Below the pieces are notes generated by a model. It worked only from the letters and a program-made list of their open reading frames with translations. It had not been told where the DNA came from and made no database searches. Shown here piece by piece: positions 1 through 6,541 of a stretch of 7,790 nucleotides of DNA (position 1 is the first letter of the stretch; every line of letters starts with the position of its first letter). A program made the position numbers and the translations under genes. This stretch comes from an uncultured Rhodanobacteraceae bacterium (GTDB taxonomy: Bacteria; Pseudomonadota; Gammaproteobacteria; Xanthomonadales; SZUA-5), in the NCBI GenBank assembly GCA_937928755.1, contig CALEZI010000138.1:1-7790 (forward strand), in the 5' to 3' direction.

Positions 1-86
1 TTGTCTGGACGCTTTCTCTTTGAAAGCAAGAGCGTCCAGACAAGTCTGGACCCACCAGGAGCCCCAGACAAGTCTGGACCCACAGA
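1..86. repeat. Nested-palindrome repeat cluster, copy 1 (cut by window start)
   Basis: The unit GTCCAGACAAGTCTGGAC is an 18-base palindrome with an AA centre. It lies complete at 35-52. The half-unit at 1-13 (TTGTCTGGACGCT) pairs perfectly with 31-43 around a short A/G/T-rich loop, so the window probably starts inside the left arm of a large hairpin. The 20 bases at 36-55 recur exactly at 64-83, a direct duplication of the right arm with a 28-base period. The same element, complete, is at 6542-6613. It sits 14 bases past the stop codon of rep, so it could fold in the rep transcript and act as a terminator or 3' stabiliser, but no T-run follows. Function is unknown; the repeat itself is read directly from the sequence. 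Confidence 0.85.
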
Positions 87-99
87 AGCCCAGCCCCAA

Positions 100-2073
100 T
101 CACGCGCCCAACAGCGCCTTGATCGCGTCAAGGTGCGGGCGCGCCGCGCGCTGTTGTTCCTCGACGGTCTTGTGCACCTTTTCGCCCTTGCCGACCCAGC
201 GCACCTCGGCAGCCGGGATCTCGCTGAGGAAGCGGCTCGGCTCCGGCGTCTCCTCGCGACCATAGCGCGTGCGTACCCGGCAATAGGACAGCGTCAGCGT
301 CTCCTTGGCGCGGGTCATGCCGACATAGAACAGTCGACGCTCTTCGTCGAGCCGGCCTTCGTCCAGAGACGAGACGTGCGGCAGGATGCCGTCTTCCAGG
401 CCGACCAGAAACACATGGCGGAACTCCAGGCCCTTGGCGCTGTGCAGCGTCATCAGGCGCGCGCGGTCGCCGGGTTCGTCGTCCTGGCTTTCCAGCATCA
501 GTTGGGTCAACAACTGGCTGAGCGAAGTCTCGCGGCGCTCGCCGATCCATTCGAGGAAGGCCTGCACCTGCTGCTGGCGACGTTCGGCCTGTTGCGGATT
601 CTGGCTGTGTTCGCGCCAGTGCTGGGTCAGGCCAGTGTCGCGGATCAGTTGTTCGATCAGTGCGCGCGGACGCACGCTGGTGCTCAGCTTGCGCCAGTGC
701 TCGAGGCGCTCGGAAAACGCCGACAGCGCGCGCGCTGCGCGCGGAGCCAGTGTCGTCAGCAATGCGGGTGATCCGGCTGCCTTGGCCAATGGCAGGTTGC
801 GCCCGCGCGCAGCCGTGGCCAGCTTCTCCAGCGTGCCGGCACCGATGTCGCGTCGCGGCGTGGCAACCGCGCGCACAAACGCGGCGTCGTCCTCGGGGTT
901 GCTCAACAGGCGCAGGTACGCCATCACGTCCTTGATTTCCTGGCGATCGAAGAACGAGGTGGCGCCGGACAGGTGATACGGCACCTTCAATGCGCGCATC
1001 GCCAGTTCCAGCGCGCGCGCCTGGTGGTTGCCGCGGAACAGCACGGCGAAGTCGCGTGGCCGGCACTTGTCGACCAGTTGCCGGTGGGTTATTTCGGCAG
1101 CGACGAACTCCGCCTCGTCGGCATCGCTGGACCGCGCCACGACGCGGATCGGGTCGCCGTCGGGCAGGGCACTCCACAACTGCTTGGGATGCAGATGCGG
1201 GTTTTGCCCGATCACTGCATTGGCGGCGCGCAGGATGCGCTGCGCGCAGCGGTAGTTCTGCTCCAGCTTGACGATCTTCAAGCTCGGATAGTCGCGACCG
1301 AGCTCCGTGAGATTCTCTGGATTGGCGCCGCGCCAGGCATAGATCGACTGATCATCGTCGCCGACTGCCGTGAACATGCCGCGATCTCCGGCCAACAGCC
1401 GGAGCATTCGATACTGGGCGTCGTTGGTGTCCTGGTATTCGTCGACCAGCAGGTAGCGGAACTTGCGTTGCCATTTTGCGCGCACTTCCGCATCACCTTC
1501 CAATACGCGCACCGGCAGCGCGATCAGGTCGTCGAAGTCGACGGCGTTGAATGCGGTCAGGCGTTGCGCATAACTGGCATAGATTTCCGCCGCTTCGCGT
1601 TCGCGTGGCGTTTGCGATGCCGCCAGTGCCTGTTCGGGATTCAGCCCCTGACTCTTGGCGCGACCGATCAACTGACGCCAGCGATCGAGCACATCGTTGC
1701 TCACGCCCTTGGGCGCCAGGTCCTTGATCAGCGCGCGCGCGTCGTCCTCGCCGAGAATCGAAAAACCCCGGCGCAGTCCGACCTGCGCGTGCTCGGCCTC
1801 GAGGAAACGCATGCCCAATGCGTGGAAGGTCGATACCGTCAGGCTGTCGCTGGCACCTTCGCCGAGCAGCCTGGCGGCGCGTTCGCGCATCTCGCGCGCT
1901 GCCTTGTTGGTAAAGGTGATCGCGGCGATCTCGTGGGTCGCATACAGGCCCGACTTGATCAGGTGCGCGATCTTCTGCGTGATCACGCTGGTCTTGCCGG
2001 ACCCGGCGCCCGCCAGCACCAGCAGCGGCCCATCGAGGTAACGCACGGCTTCCAGTTGTTGCGGGTTGAGCAT
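100..2073 (-). CDS. rep: ATP-dependent DNA helicase Rep (UvrD/PcrA superfamily 1A)
   Basis: This 657-residue protein is a 3'-to-5' DNA helicase that uses ATP to unwind duplex DNA and clear proteins ahead of replication forks. All SF1A motifs are present and in order: Walker A GAGSGKT (22-28), Ia TFTNKAAREM (53-62), II VDEYQDT (210-216), III GDDDQSIYAWRGA (238-250), QNYR (272-275), V TLHSAKGLEF (542-551) and VI YVGMTRAKE (583-591). Length and residue-level similarity fit Escherichia coli Rep (673 residues, from memory) better than UvrD, which is longer with an extended C-terminal tail. The start is chosen because MLNPQQLEAV aligns with the Rep N-terminus; no good Shine-Dalgarno sequence precedes it. 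The stop (TGA at 100-102) is followed closely by the palindrome cluster. The gene is transcribed alone, and its upstream gap of 270 bases carries a 9-bp repeat array. All key residues look intact. Confidence 0.96.
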   Translation of the reverse strand: MLNPQQLEAVRYLDGPLLVLAGAGSGKTSVITQKIAHLIKSGLYATHEIAAITFTNKAAREMRERAARLLGEGASDSLTVSTFHALGMRFLEAEHAQVGLRRGFSILGEDDARALIKDLAPKGVSNDVLDRWRQLIGRAKSQGLNPEQALAASQTPREREAAEIYASYAQRLTAFNAVDFDDLIALPVRVLEGDAEVRAKWQRKFRYLLVDEYQDTNDAQYRMLRLLAGDRGMFTAVGDDDQSIYAWRGANPENLTELGRDYPSLKIVKLEQNYRCAQRILRAANAVIGQNPHLHPKQLWSALPDGDPIRVVARSSDADEAEFVAAEITHRQLVDKCRPRDFAVLFRGNHQARALELAMRALKVPYHLSGATSFFDRQEIKDVMAYLRLLSNPEDDAAFVRAVATPRRDIGAGTLEKLATAARGRNLPLAKAAGSPALLTTLAPRAARALSAFSERLEHWRKLSTSVRPRALIEQLIRDTGLTQHWREHSQNPQQAERRQQQVQAFLEWIGERRETSLSQLLTQLMLESQDDEPGDRARLMTLHSAKGLEFRHVFLVGLEDGILPHVSSLDEGRLDEERRLFYVGMTRAKETLTLSYCRVRTRYGREETPEPSRFLSEIPAAEVRWVGKGEKVHKTVEEQQRAARPHLDAIKALLGA

Positions 2074-2137
2074 CGGGCAGCAGCTGCGAGGGGTAGCGGG
2101 GGCCGCAGTCTAGCCGACCATCCCGGAACAGCGTTCT

Positions 2138-2248
2138 GTCCGCAAAGGACGCAAAGGTCGCAAAGGACGCAAAGGTCGCAAAGGACGCAAAGACCAGCGT
2201 AAGAACGGTCGGAAGTGCTTCTTTGCGTTCTTTGCGTCCTTTGCGGAC
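2138..2248. repeat. Inverted array of a 9-bp unit, copy A (CGCAAAGGA)
   Basis: The left arm (2141-2194) holds six tandem 9-mers that alternate CGCAAAGGA and CGCAAAGGT, an 18-base higher-order period, and ends in CGCAAAGAC. A 24-base core without repeats follows. The right arm (about 2219-2248) holds three units in reverse orientation (TTTGCGTTC, TTTGCGTCC, TTTGCGGAC). The outer ends mirror each other as GTCCGCAAAG and CTTTGCGGAC. It lies in the 270-base gap between rep and the small secreted-protein gene; the remainder of that gap (2074-2137 and 2249-2343) shows nothing I can recognise, and no convincing rep promoter. A second copy lies at 3812-3959. I recall similar CGCAAAG-type repeats from many environmental genomes, without a known function; that is memory, not a search. 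Confidence 0.9.
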
Positions 2249-2343
2249 CAATGCTCCCCAACCCGGATGCCCGCCAACACTCCCTGCAGACCGGCATCTC
2301 ACCTTGATCTTGGCATTTCCGCAACTCGGGCAGTGCGTCGCCC

Positions 2344-2595
2344 TCAGTTCGCCCGATCGAACTTGATGCCCTGGCGCACCTGCTTCTGCGCCGCGCGCAC
2401 CAGGCGCAGGGCCTCGACGCGATGGCCGCCCTTGTCGTTGGTGGCGGCCTCCAGGTCGCGTTCGGCCGACTCCAGGTGGCTGAGCGCGGACTGCATGCGC
2501 GGCTGGTCGGCGCCGACCGAACCGGCGAATCCGGCAAGCGCGCCGGCAACGGCGGCGGTGACGGCGATGACAAAGGTGCGGGTCGAACTGGCCAT
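2344..2595 (-). CDS. Small secreted or periplasmic protein, function unknown
   Basis: This 83-residue protein starts with a clear Sec signal peptide: a short polar stretch with Arg6, a hydrophobic alanine-rich core (about 8-25) and a likely cleavage after Val-Gly-Ala (27-29). The mature part of about 54 residues is polar and predicted helical, with DQPRMQSALSHLESAERDLE, then a DKGGHR turn (54-59) and a second helix EALRLVRAAQKQV. This two-helix layout around a TxDKGGHR turn matches a group of small hypothetical exported proteins I recall from beta- and gammaproteobacteria; no function is known to me. GGAG (complement of 2602-2605) stands six bases before the ATG, which supports both the reading frame and the start. 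It diverges from the EamA transporter gene and is separated from rep by the 9-bp array, so it is probably transcribed alone. Confidence 0.8.
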   Translation of the reverse strand: MASSTRTFVIAVTAAVAGALAGFAGSVGADQPRMQSALSHLESAERDLEAATNDKGGHRVEALRLVRAAQKQVRQGIKFDRAN

Positions 2596-2651
2596 GGGCT
2601 ACTCCAGGGACGGGTGGATGCGGATAGCAGAACGCGCTCATTGGGACCGCG

Positions 2652-3767
2652 TTGACATGCACTGCACACAATAGAACGGGGCTCGGGCATAACCCCGAAA
2701 ACTGGACAAATCTCGAACCACCGCTCTGGCCTCGACGCCCCATCATCGCGCCTCAGCCCCCAGCCCCAGCCCCGCTCTTGCTCTCGAACACGAATAGCAC
2801 CACCCGTCGCATCGAACTGACCGGCTTCGCCCTCGCCGCGCTGGCCGCCATCCTGTTCTCGGCCAAGGCGATCCTGGCCAAGTTCCTGTACCGCCACCAG
2901 ATCGACCCGATCACGCTGATGACGCTGCGCATGGGGCTGGCGTTGCCGGTGTTCGCCGCGGTGGCGCTGGTCGAGTCGCGGCGGGCACACGCGCGCGGCG
3001 ACAGCCTGGATGGGCGCGAGTGGCGCCGCATCCTGTTCCTCGGCTTCGTCGGTTATTACGTGTCGAGCTATCTCGATTTCTGGGGGCTGCAGCACATCGC
3101 CGCGGCGCTGGAGCGCCTGATCCTGTTCCTGACGCCGACGCTGGTGATCGCGCTCGGCGTGCTCTGCTACGGCAAGTCGGTGCCGCAGCGGCAGCGCTGG
3201 GCGCTGGCGATCAGCTATGCCGGCACCGTGCTGGTGTTCGTCGAACACCTGCGCTTCGACGGCGGCAACGTGGTGTTCGGCAGCGCGCTGGTGTTCGGCG
3301 CCGCGCTCGCCTACGCAAGTTACCTGCTGCTGTCGGGCGAACTGGTGGCGCGCGTCGGCAGCCTGCGGCTGGTGTCCTACGTGATGCTGGTCTCGACCGC
3401 CTGCTGCCTCGTCCATTACCTCGTCGTGCATCCGCCGCGCACGCTGCTGCAGCCGCTGCCGGTGCTGCAATTGTCGTTGCTCAACGCGCTGGCCTGCACC
3501 GTGGCGCCGGTGTTCCTGACCATGTTCGCGATTGCCCGCATCGGCGCGGCGCGCACCTCGCAACTGTCGATGCTCGGCCCGGTATCGCTGCTGTTCCTCG
3601 GCCACTGGTTGCTCGACGAGCGCATCAGCCTGGTGCAGATCGTGGGCACGGCGGTGGTGCTGGTCGGGATCGGCGTACTGACCGCGCCGCGACGGGCCGC
3701 GTCGCAGCACGCCCCAATGGGAGCGGGTTCAACCCGCGACCGCCCCGCGCCACCCGTCGCGGATTGA
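2652..3767 (+). CDS. EamA-family (drug/metabolite transporter superfamily) inner-membrane permease
   Basis: The protein is a polytopic inner-membrane transporter of the DMT superfamily, a group that mostly exports metabolites, amino acids or drugs; the substrate cannot be told from sequence. Counting from 2652 (371 residues), two EamA repeats are visible, about 56-198 and 209-345, together giving roughly ten hydrophobic segments. The second repeat has the usual family ending: SQLSMLGPVSLLFLGHWLLD (303-322), then ERISLVQIVGTAVVLVG. The start is uncertain. No ATG precedes the first membrane helix; in-frame options are TTG at 2652 (weak GGGA upstream) and TTG at 2778 (no ribosome-binding site, giving 329 residues). 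Residues 1-45 look non-coding in style (Pro-rich), so the shorter form may be the real one. Residues 357-371 and the stop come from a REP palindrome, so the tail is not part of the transporter fold. Confidence 0.88.
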   Translation: MTCTAHNRTGLGHNPENWTNLEPPLWPRRPIIAPQPPAPAPLLLSNTNSTTRRIELTGFALAALAAILFSAKAILAKFLYRHQIDPITLMTLRMGLALPVFAAVALVESRRAHARGDSLDGREWRRILFLGFVGYYVSSYLDFWGLQHIAAALERLILFLTPTLVIALGVLCYGKSVPQRQRWALAISYAGTVLVFVEHLRFDGGNVVFGSALVFGAALAYASYLLLSGELVARVGSLRLVSYVMLVSTACCLVHYLVVHPPRTLLQPLPVLQLSLLNALACTVAPVFLTMFAIARIGAARTSQLSMLGPVSLLFLGHWLLDERISLVQIVGTAVVLVGIGVLTAPRRAASQHAPMGAGSTRDRPAPPVAD

Positions 3768-3775
3768 GCCCGCTC
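3721..3775. repeat. REP-type extragenic palindrome overlapping the 3' end of the EamA gene
   Basis: Two 20-base arms (3721-3740 and 3756-3775) are inverted copies with 18 of 20 positions matching, separated by 15 GC-rich bases. The left arm also contains a perfect smaller palindrome, GCGGGTT-C-AACCCGC (3723-3737). GAGCGGGTTCAACCCGCGAC-type repeats are, from memory, abundant between genes in Xanthomonadales. Here the element supplies the last 15 codons and the TGA of the transporter gene. In RNA it would form a strong hairpin at the end of that transcript, giving 3' protection or attenuation; there is no T-run, so a classical intrinsic terminator is unlikely. Confidence 0.85.
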
Positions 3776-3811
3776 TGACCAAACATAACGCAAGTATCTG
3801 AAAGAAGAGCT

Positions 3812-3959
3812 TTTTCCGCAAAGGACGCAAAGGACGCAAAGGACGCAAAGGACGCAAAGGAAGCAAAGGAAGCAAAGGAAGCAAAGGAAGCAAAGTCAGC
3901 AGAACATCAACACCTGGGTTCTTGGCTCTCTTTGCGTCCTTTGCGTCCTTTGCGGAAAA
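3812..3959. repeat. Inverted array of a 9-bp unit, copy B (CGCAAAGGA then AGCAAAGGA)
   Basis: The left arm holds five perfect CGCAAAGGA units (3817-3861), then three AGCAAAGGA units (3862-3888) and a partial one to 3895. The right arm (3930-3959) holds three inverted units. The outer 30 bases of both arms (3812-3841 and 3930-3959) are perfect inverted copies, including a TTTT/AAAA end. Between the tandem run and the right arm lies a 34-base core unlike that of copy A. The clean switch from CGC to AGC suggests expansion by slippage of two different unit types. It lies in the gap between the EamA gene and the TonB-dependent receptor gene. Translations across it (Lys-Asp-Ala, Ala-Ser-Phe repeats) are artefacts. 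Confidence 0.92.
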
Positions 3960-4164
3960 GAATGGCAGTCCGCATGGTCGCCTCCAGTTCGATGCGCGAA
4001 CAAGCGCACCGCCAGGGGCGACCAGTACGCCCTGGGCTTGCGCTGCGCCGGCAGCCGTTGAACCCAGCACTGAAAGTGCTATCCCGCATCCGTTTGACCC
4101 AGGTCATCGCCAAGCGACCGCCCGCAGGCGGAGCCTGTCGGCATACGCTCGCTGGAAGACCACC
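3960..4164 (+). other. Leader region of the TonB-dependent receptor gene, possible RNA structure
   Basis: These 205 bases hold no gene I can support. Several stems can be drawn for a plus-strand transcript: GGTCGCC (3976-3982) with GGCGACC (4017-4023), enclosing a TGCGC/GCGCA hairpin; AGCACT-GAA-AGTGCT (4066-4080); and CCGCC-CGCA-GGCGG (4118-4131), which ends 22 bases before the GGAAG ribosome-binding site (4154-4158). None matches a riboswitch I know; in particular the conserved cobalamin-riboswitch blocks are missing. No Fur-box-like sequence and no convincing sigma-70 promoter was found. In GC-rich DNA such stems also arise by chance. Confidence 0.3.
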
Positions 4165-6339
4165 ATGATCATTTCCCTGTTGCTGCCGCTGGCCCTCGCC
4201 GCGGCCATCGAATCTCCTCCCGAGAAACGCTTCGACGCCGTGGTCAGCGTCGCCAGCCGCAGCGCACAGCCCGCGCGCGAGGTCGCTGGCACGGTGTCGC
4301 TGATCGAGCGCGAGCGCATGGACCAGACGCTGGTTCAGGACCTGGCCGACGCGGTGCGCTACGAGCCCGGCGTCAGCGCGCCGGAAGACGCGTCGCGCTT
4401 CGGCATCCAGGGCTTTTCGATCCGCGGTCTCAGCGGCAACCGGGTCGGCATGGAGATCGACGGCGTGCCGGTCGCCGACGGGTTCGCCATCGGCAGTTTC
4501 TCGAATGCCTCGCGCGGCGCCATCGAAACCGCCTTCCTGTCGCGCATGGAGATCCTGCGCGGGCCGGCATCGACGCTGTACGGCAGCGATGCGCTGGCCG
4601 GCGTGGTCAGCATGCGCACGCTGAGTCCGGAAGAACTGCTGGCGAACGCCGCGGGCGACATCGGCGCGCGCGTCGAAAGCAATGCCTTGACCCGCGACGG
4701 CAGCCTTGCCCTCACCGGTCTGTCGGCGTGGCGCGGCGGCGCCTTCGACGTGCTCGCCGGCGTGGTCCGGCGCGACGGCGAAGAGCGCGACAACCTGCCG
4801 CGCGACGGCGGCCTCTCCAGCAATCCTGCGCAGCGCAACGAGCACAGCGAGATGCTCAAGCTGGGCTTCGACGGCGGCGGCGCCGGCCGCTTCGGACTGA
4901 TGCTCGACCGCAGCTCCGAGCAGGTCGACACCTCGATCGACTCCCTGGTGCATGGGCCCGGCCAGTACGCGACCACCAGCGAGATGCTCGGCGACGACCG
5001 CTTCGACCGCGAGCGTCTCAGCCTCGGCGGCGGGTGGAGCTTCAGTGCGCCGGGCCTGGATGCGCTCAGTGCCACGCTGTACCGCCAGCGCAGCCGCACC
5101 GAACAGCGCACGCTGCAGACCCGCGAGGCCGTCGCGCCGCGCACACCGGCAACGCTGCGCGACCGCAGTTTCCTGTTCAAGACCGATGCGCTGGGGCTGG
5201 ACCTGCAGGCGGAGGGCCGCTTCGACGCCCTCGGTGCGCGCCATTGGCAGGTCTACGGCATCGAGTACGCGCGCACCGACCTCAACGAACTGCGCGACGC
5301 GCTGGAGACCAATCTTGCCAATGGATCAGTCACCAACGTCTTGATCGGCGAACGTTTCCCGGTGCGCGACTTCCCGCCGTCGACGGCAACCGAGTTCGGC
5401 GCCTTCTGGCAGGACGAAATCCGCCCCGGCGACGGCGCCCTGACCTTGATCCCGGGCATCCGCTACGAACACTACCGCGTCGACAGCCGTAGCGACGCCA
5501 TCTACGCCGAAGACAATCCGAACGTCAGCGCGATCGACCTCAATGAATCGCAGTTCACGCCGAAATTCGGCATGCGCTACGAGTTCAGTCACTCGACGCA
5601 GATCTTCGCCCAATACGCGCTCGGATTTCGTGCGCCGCCGGTGTCCGACGTCAACCTCGGCTTCAACATCCCGGCCTTCAACTACGTCGCCATCCCCAAC
5701 CCGAACCTCAAGCCGGAGCACTCGCGCGGCGTCGAGCTGGGCATGCGTTGGTCGAGCGAGTTCGCCTCGTTCGAAGCGGCGCTGTTCGACAACCATTATC
5801 GCGATTTGATCGAGTCGCGCGCCAATCTAGGCCGCGATCCGGCCACCGGCGCGCTGGTGTTCCAGTCGGTCAATCGCGACGAAGCGCACATCTTCGGCAT
5901 CGAACTGCGCGGCGAGACCAGCCTGCCCTGGGAAGGCTTCACGCTGAACGGCGCACTGGCCTGGACGCAGGGCGATGACACCGCACGCGACGTGCCGCTG
6001 AACAGCGTCGACCCGGCCAAGCTGACGCTCGGGCTCGCCTACGAGTCGCTGAGCGGCCGCCACCGGCTCGAGCTGGTCGGCACTGCGGTCAGCGCCAAGA
6101 CGCGCGTCGACGACAGCACGGTCGACGTGTTCAAGACCCCCGGCTACGCCACGCTGGACGCCTACTGGCGCATCCAGGTCGCCGACCGCCTGCAGGTCGA
6201 CATTGGCGCATTCAATCTGACCGACCGTCGCTACTGGCTGTGGAGCGGCGTACGCGGCCTGCCCGCCGATGCCCGCGAGATCGATCTCTACACGCAGCCG
6301 GGACGCCAGTTCGGCGCCAGCGTGCGTTATGCGTGGTGA
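4165..6339 (+). CDS. TonB-dependent outer-membrane receptor, heme/hemoglobin-receptor type
   Basis: This 724-residue outer-membrane barrel would import a large ligand using energy from TonB-ExbB-ExbD. A short hydrophobic signal peptide (1 to about 15) is followed by a TonB-box-like DAVVSVA (24-30). The plug domain (about 35-155) contains SRFGIQGFSIRG (77-88), EIDGVPVADG, and EILRGPASTLYGSDALAGVV. The barrel has the FRAP (488-491) and NPNLKPE (512-518) blocks typical of heme and hemoglobin receptors, a late FNLTDRRYW strand and an aromatic end, VRYAW. The start is the ATG preceded by GGAAG six bases upstream; the frame stays open further 5' only through repeat DNA. Oddities: no positive charge before the signal-peptide core, and no histidine between FRAP and NPNL, where known heme receptors carry a heme ligand. 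No hemin ABC, heme-storage or TonB gene is next to it. Family assignment is firm; the substrate is inference. Confidence 0.93.
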   Translation: MIISLLLPLALAAAIESPPEKRFDAVVSVASRSAQPAREVAGTVSLIERERMDQTLVQDLADAVRYEPGVSAPEDASRFGIQGFSIRGLSGNRVGMEIDGVPVADGFAIGSFSNASRGAIETAFLSRMEILRGPASTLYGSDALAGVVSMRTLSPEELLANAAGDIGARVESNALTRDGSLALTGLSAWRGGAFDVLAGVVRRDGEERDNLPRDGGLSSNPAQRNEHSEMLKLGFDGGGAGRFGLMLDRSSEQVDTSIDSLVHGPGQYATTSEMLGDDRFDRERLSLGGGWSFSAPGLDALSATLYRQRSRTEQRTLQTREAVAPRTPATLRDRSFLFKTDALGLDLQAEGRFDALGARHWQVYGIEYARTDLNELRDALETNLANGSVTNVLIGERFPVRDFPPSTATEFGAFWQDEIRPGDGALTLIPGIRYEHYRVDSRSDAIYAEDNPNVSAIDLNESQFTPKFGMRYEFSHSTQIFAQYALGFRAPPVSDVNLGFNIPAFNYVAIPNPNLKPEHSRGVELGMRWSSEFASFEAALFDNHYRDLIESRANLGRDPATGALVFQSVNRDEAHIFGIELRGETSLPWEGFTLNGALAWTQGDDTARDVPLNSVDPAKLTLGLAYESLSGRHRLELVGTAVSAKTRVDDSTVDVFKTPGYATLDAYWRIQVADRLQVDIGAFNLTDRRYWLWSGVRGLPADAREIDLYTQPGRQFGASVRYAW

Positions 6340-6402
6340 GTAGTGGGGCACGGGGCACGGATGGCGCGGGGCAAGGCGCCGATGCGTCCGGACTTGGCTA
6401 AA

Positions 6403-6422
6403 GGCGGGGAGCGATCCCCGCC
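6403..6422 (+). terminator. Terminator-like hairpin after the receptor gene
   Basis: A perfect 8-base stem GGCGGGGA/TCCCCGCC closes on a GCGA tetraloop (GNRA type), preceded by AAA and followed by CTTCTGCGTT. It lies 64 bases after the receptor stop codon and before the next gene on the same strand. The stem is strong but the T-run is poor, so it may end transcription only partly or protect the 3' end of the message. Confidence 0.55.
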
Positions 6423-6447
6423 CTTCTGCGTTGATGGAGCAGTCACA

Positions 6448-6503
6448 GGTGAAACGTGAAACGTGAATCAAGGCGCGCTTCAATTGACGTTTTACGTCTC
6501 ACC
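6448..6503. repeat. 56-bp palindrome built from a 7-bp unit (GTGAAAC)
   Basis: The left arm (6448-6467) is GGTGAAACGTGAAACGTGAA, almost three tandem GTGAAAC heptads. The right arm (6484-6503) is the inverted version with 17 of 20 positions matching. The 16-base centre also pairs in part (AAGGC/GCTT-like), so the whole 56 bases can fold as one hairpin. It lies between the receptor hairpin and the second nested-palindrome element. I see only one copy here. Function unknown. Confidence 0.75.
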
Positions 6504-6541
6504 CGGCGCACGACGAACCTGCCGCAGGCGATCAAGTCCGT

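Noticed and set aside
973..2202. Plus-strand open frame antisense to rep (409 codons)
   Set aside because: Shadow of the rep gene; the C-terminal Arg-Thr-Gln repeats come from the 9-bp array.
2652..2680. Perfect -35 hexamer TTGACA as a transporter promoter
   Set aside because: No acceptable -10 hexamer is found at 16-18 bases distance, so no promoter is called.
1983..3710. Long minus-strand open frame spanning the rep upstream gap, the small gene and the transporter (575 codons)
   Set aside because: It runs through array copy A (giving Leu-Cys-Val-Leu-Cys repeats) and antisense to the transporter, has no protein-like domains, and conflicts with better genes.
3817..3895. Regularly repeated unit that could be taken for a CRISPR array
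   Set aside because: The units are 9 bases and directly abutting, with no unique spacers, and no cas gene is present.
3922..4164. 5' extension of the receptor reading frame through the repeat region
   Set aside because: The frame stays open, but the extension translates repeat DNA; the signal peptide and ribosome-binding site fit the ATG at 4165.
3960..4164. Cobalamin riboswitch before the receptor gene
   Set aside because: The conserved sequence blocks of that riboswitch are not present, and the receptor resembles heme rather than vitamin B12 receptors.
3907..5244. Long minus-strand open frame antisense to the TonB-dependent receptor (445 codons)
   Set aside because: It overlaps a gene with clear family motifs; its protein is Ala/Arg/Gln/His-rich low-complexity sequence typical of the antisense frame of GC-rich genes.
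6345..6374. Short GGGGCAC tandem repeat after the receptor stop codon
   Set aside because: Only two exact copies and one degenerate one, with no inverted partner; too short to separate from chance in GC-rich DNA.
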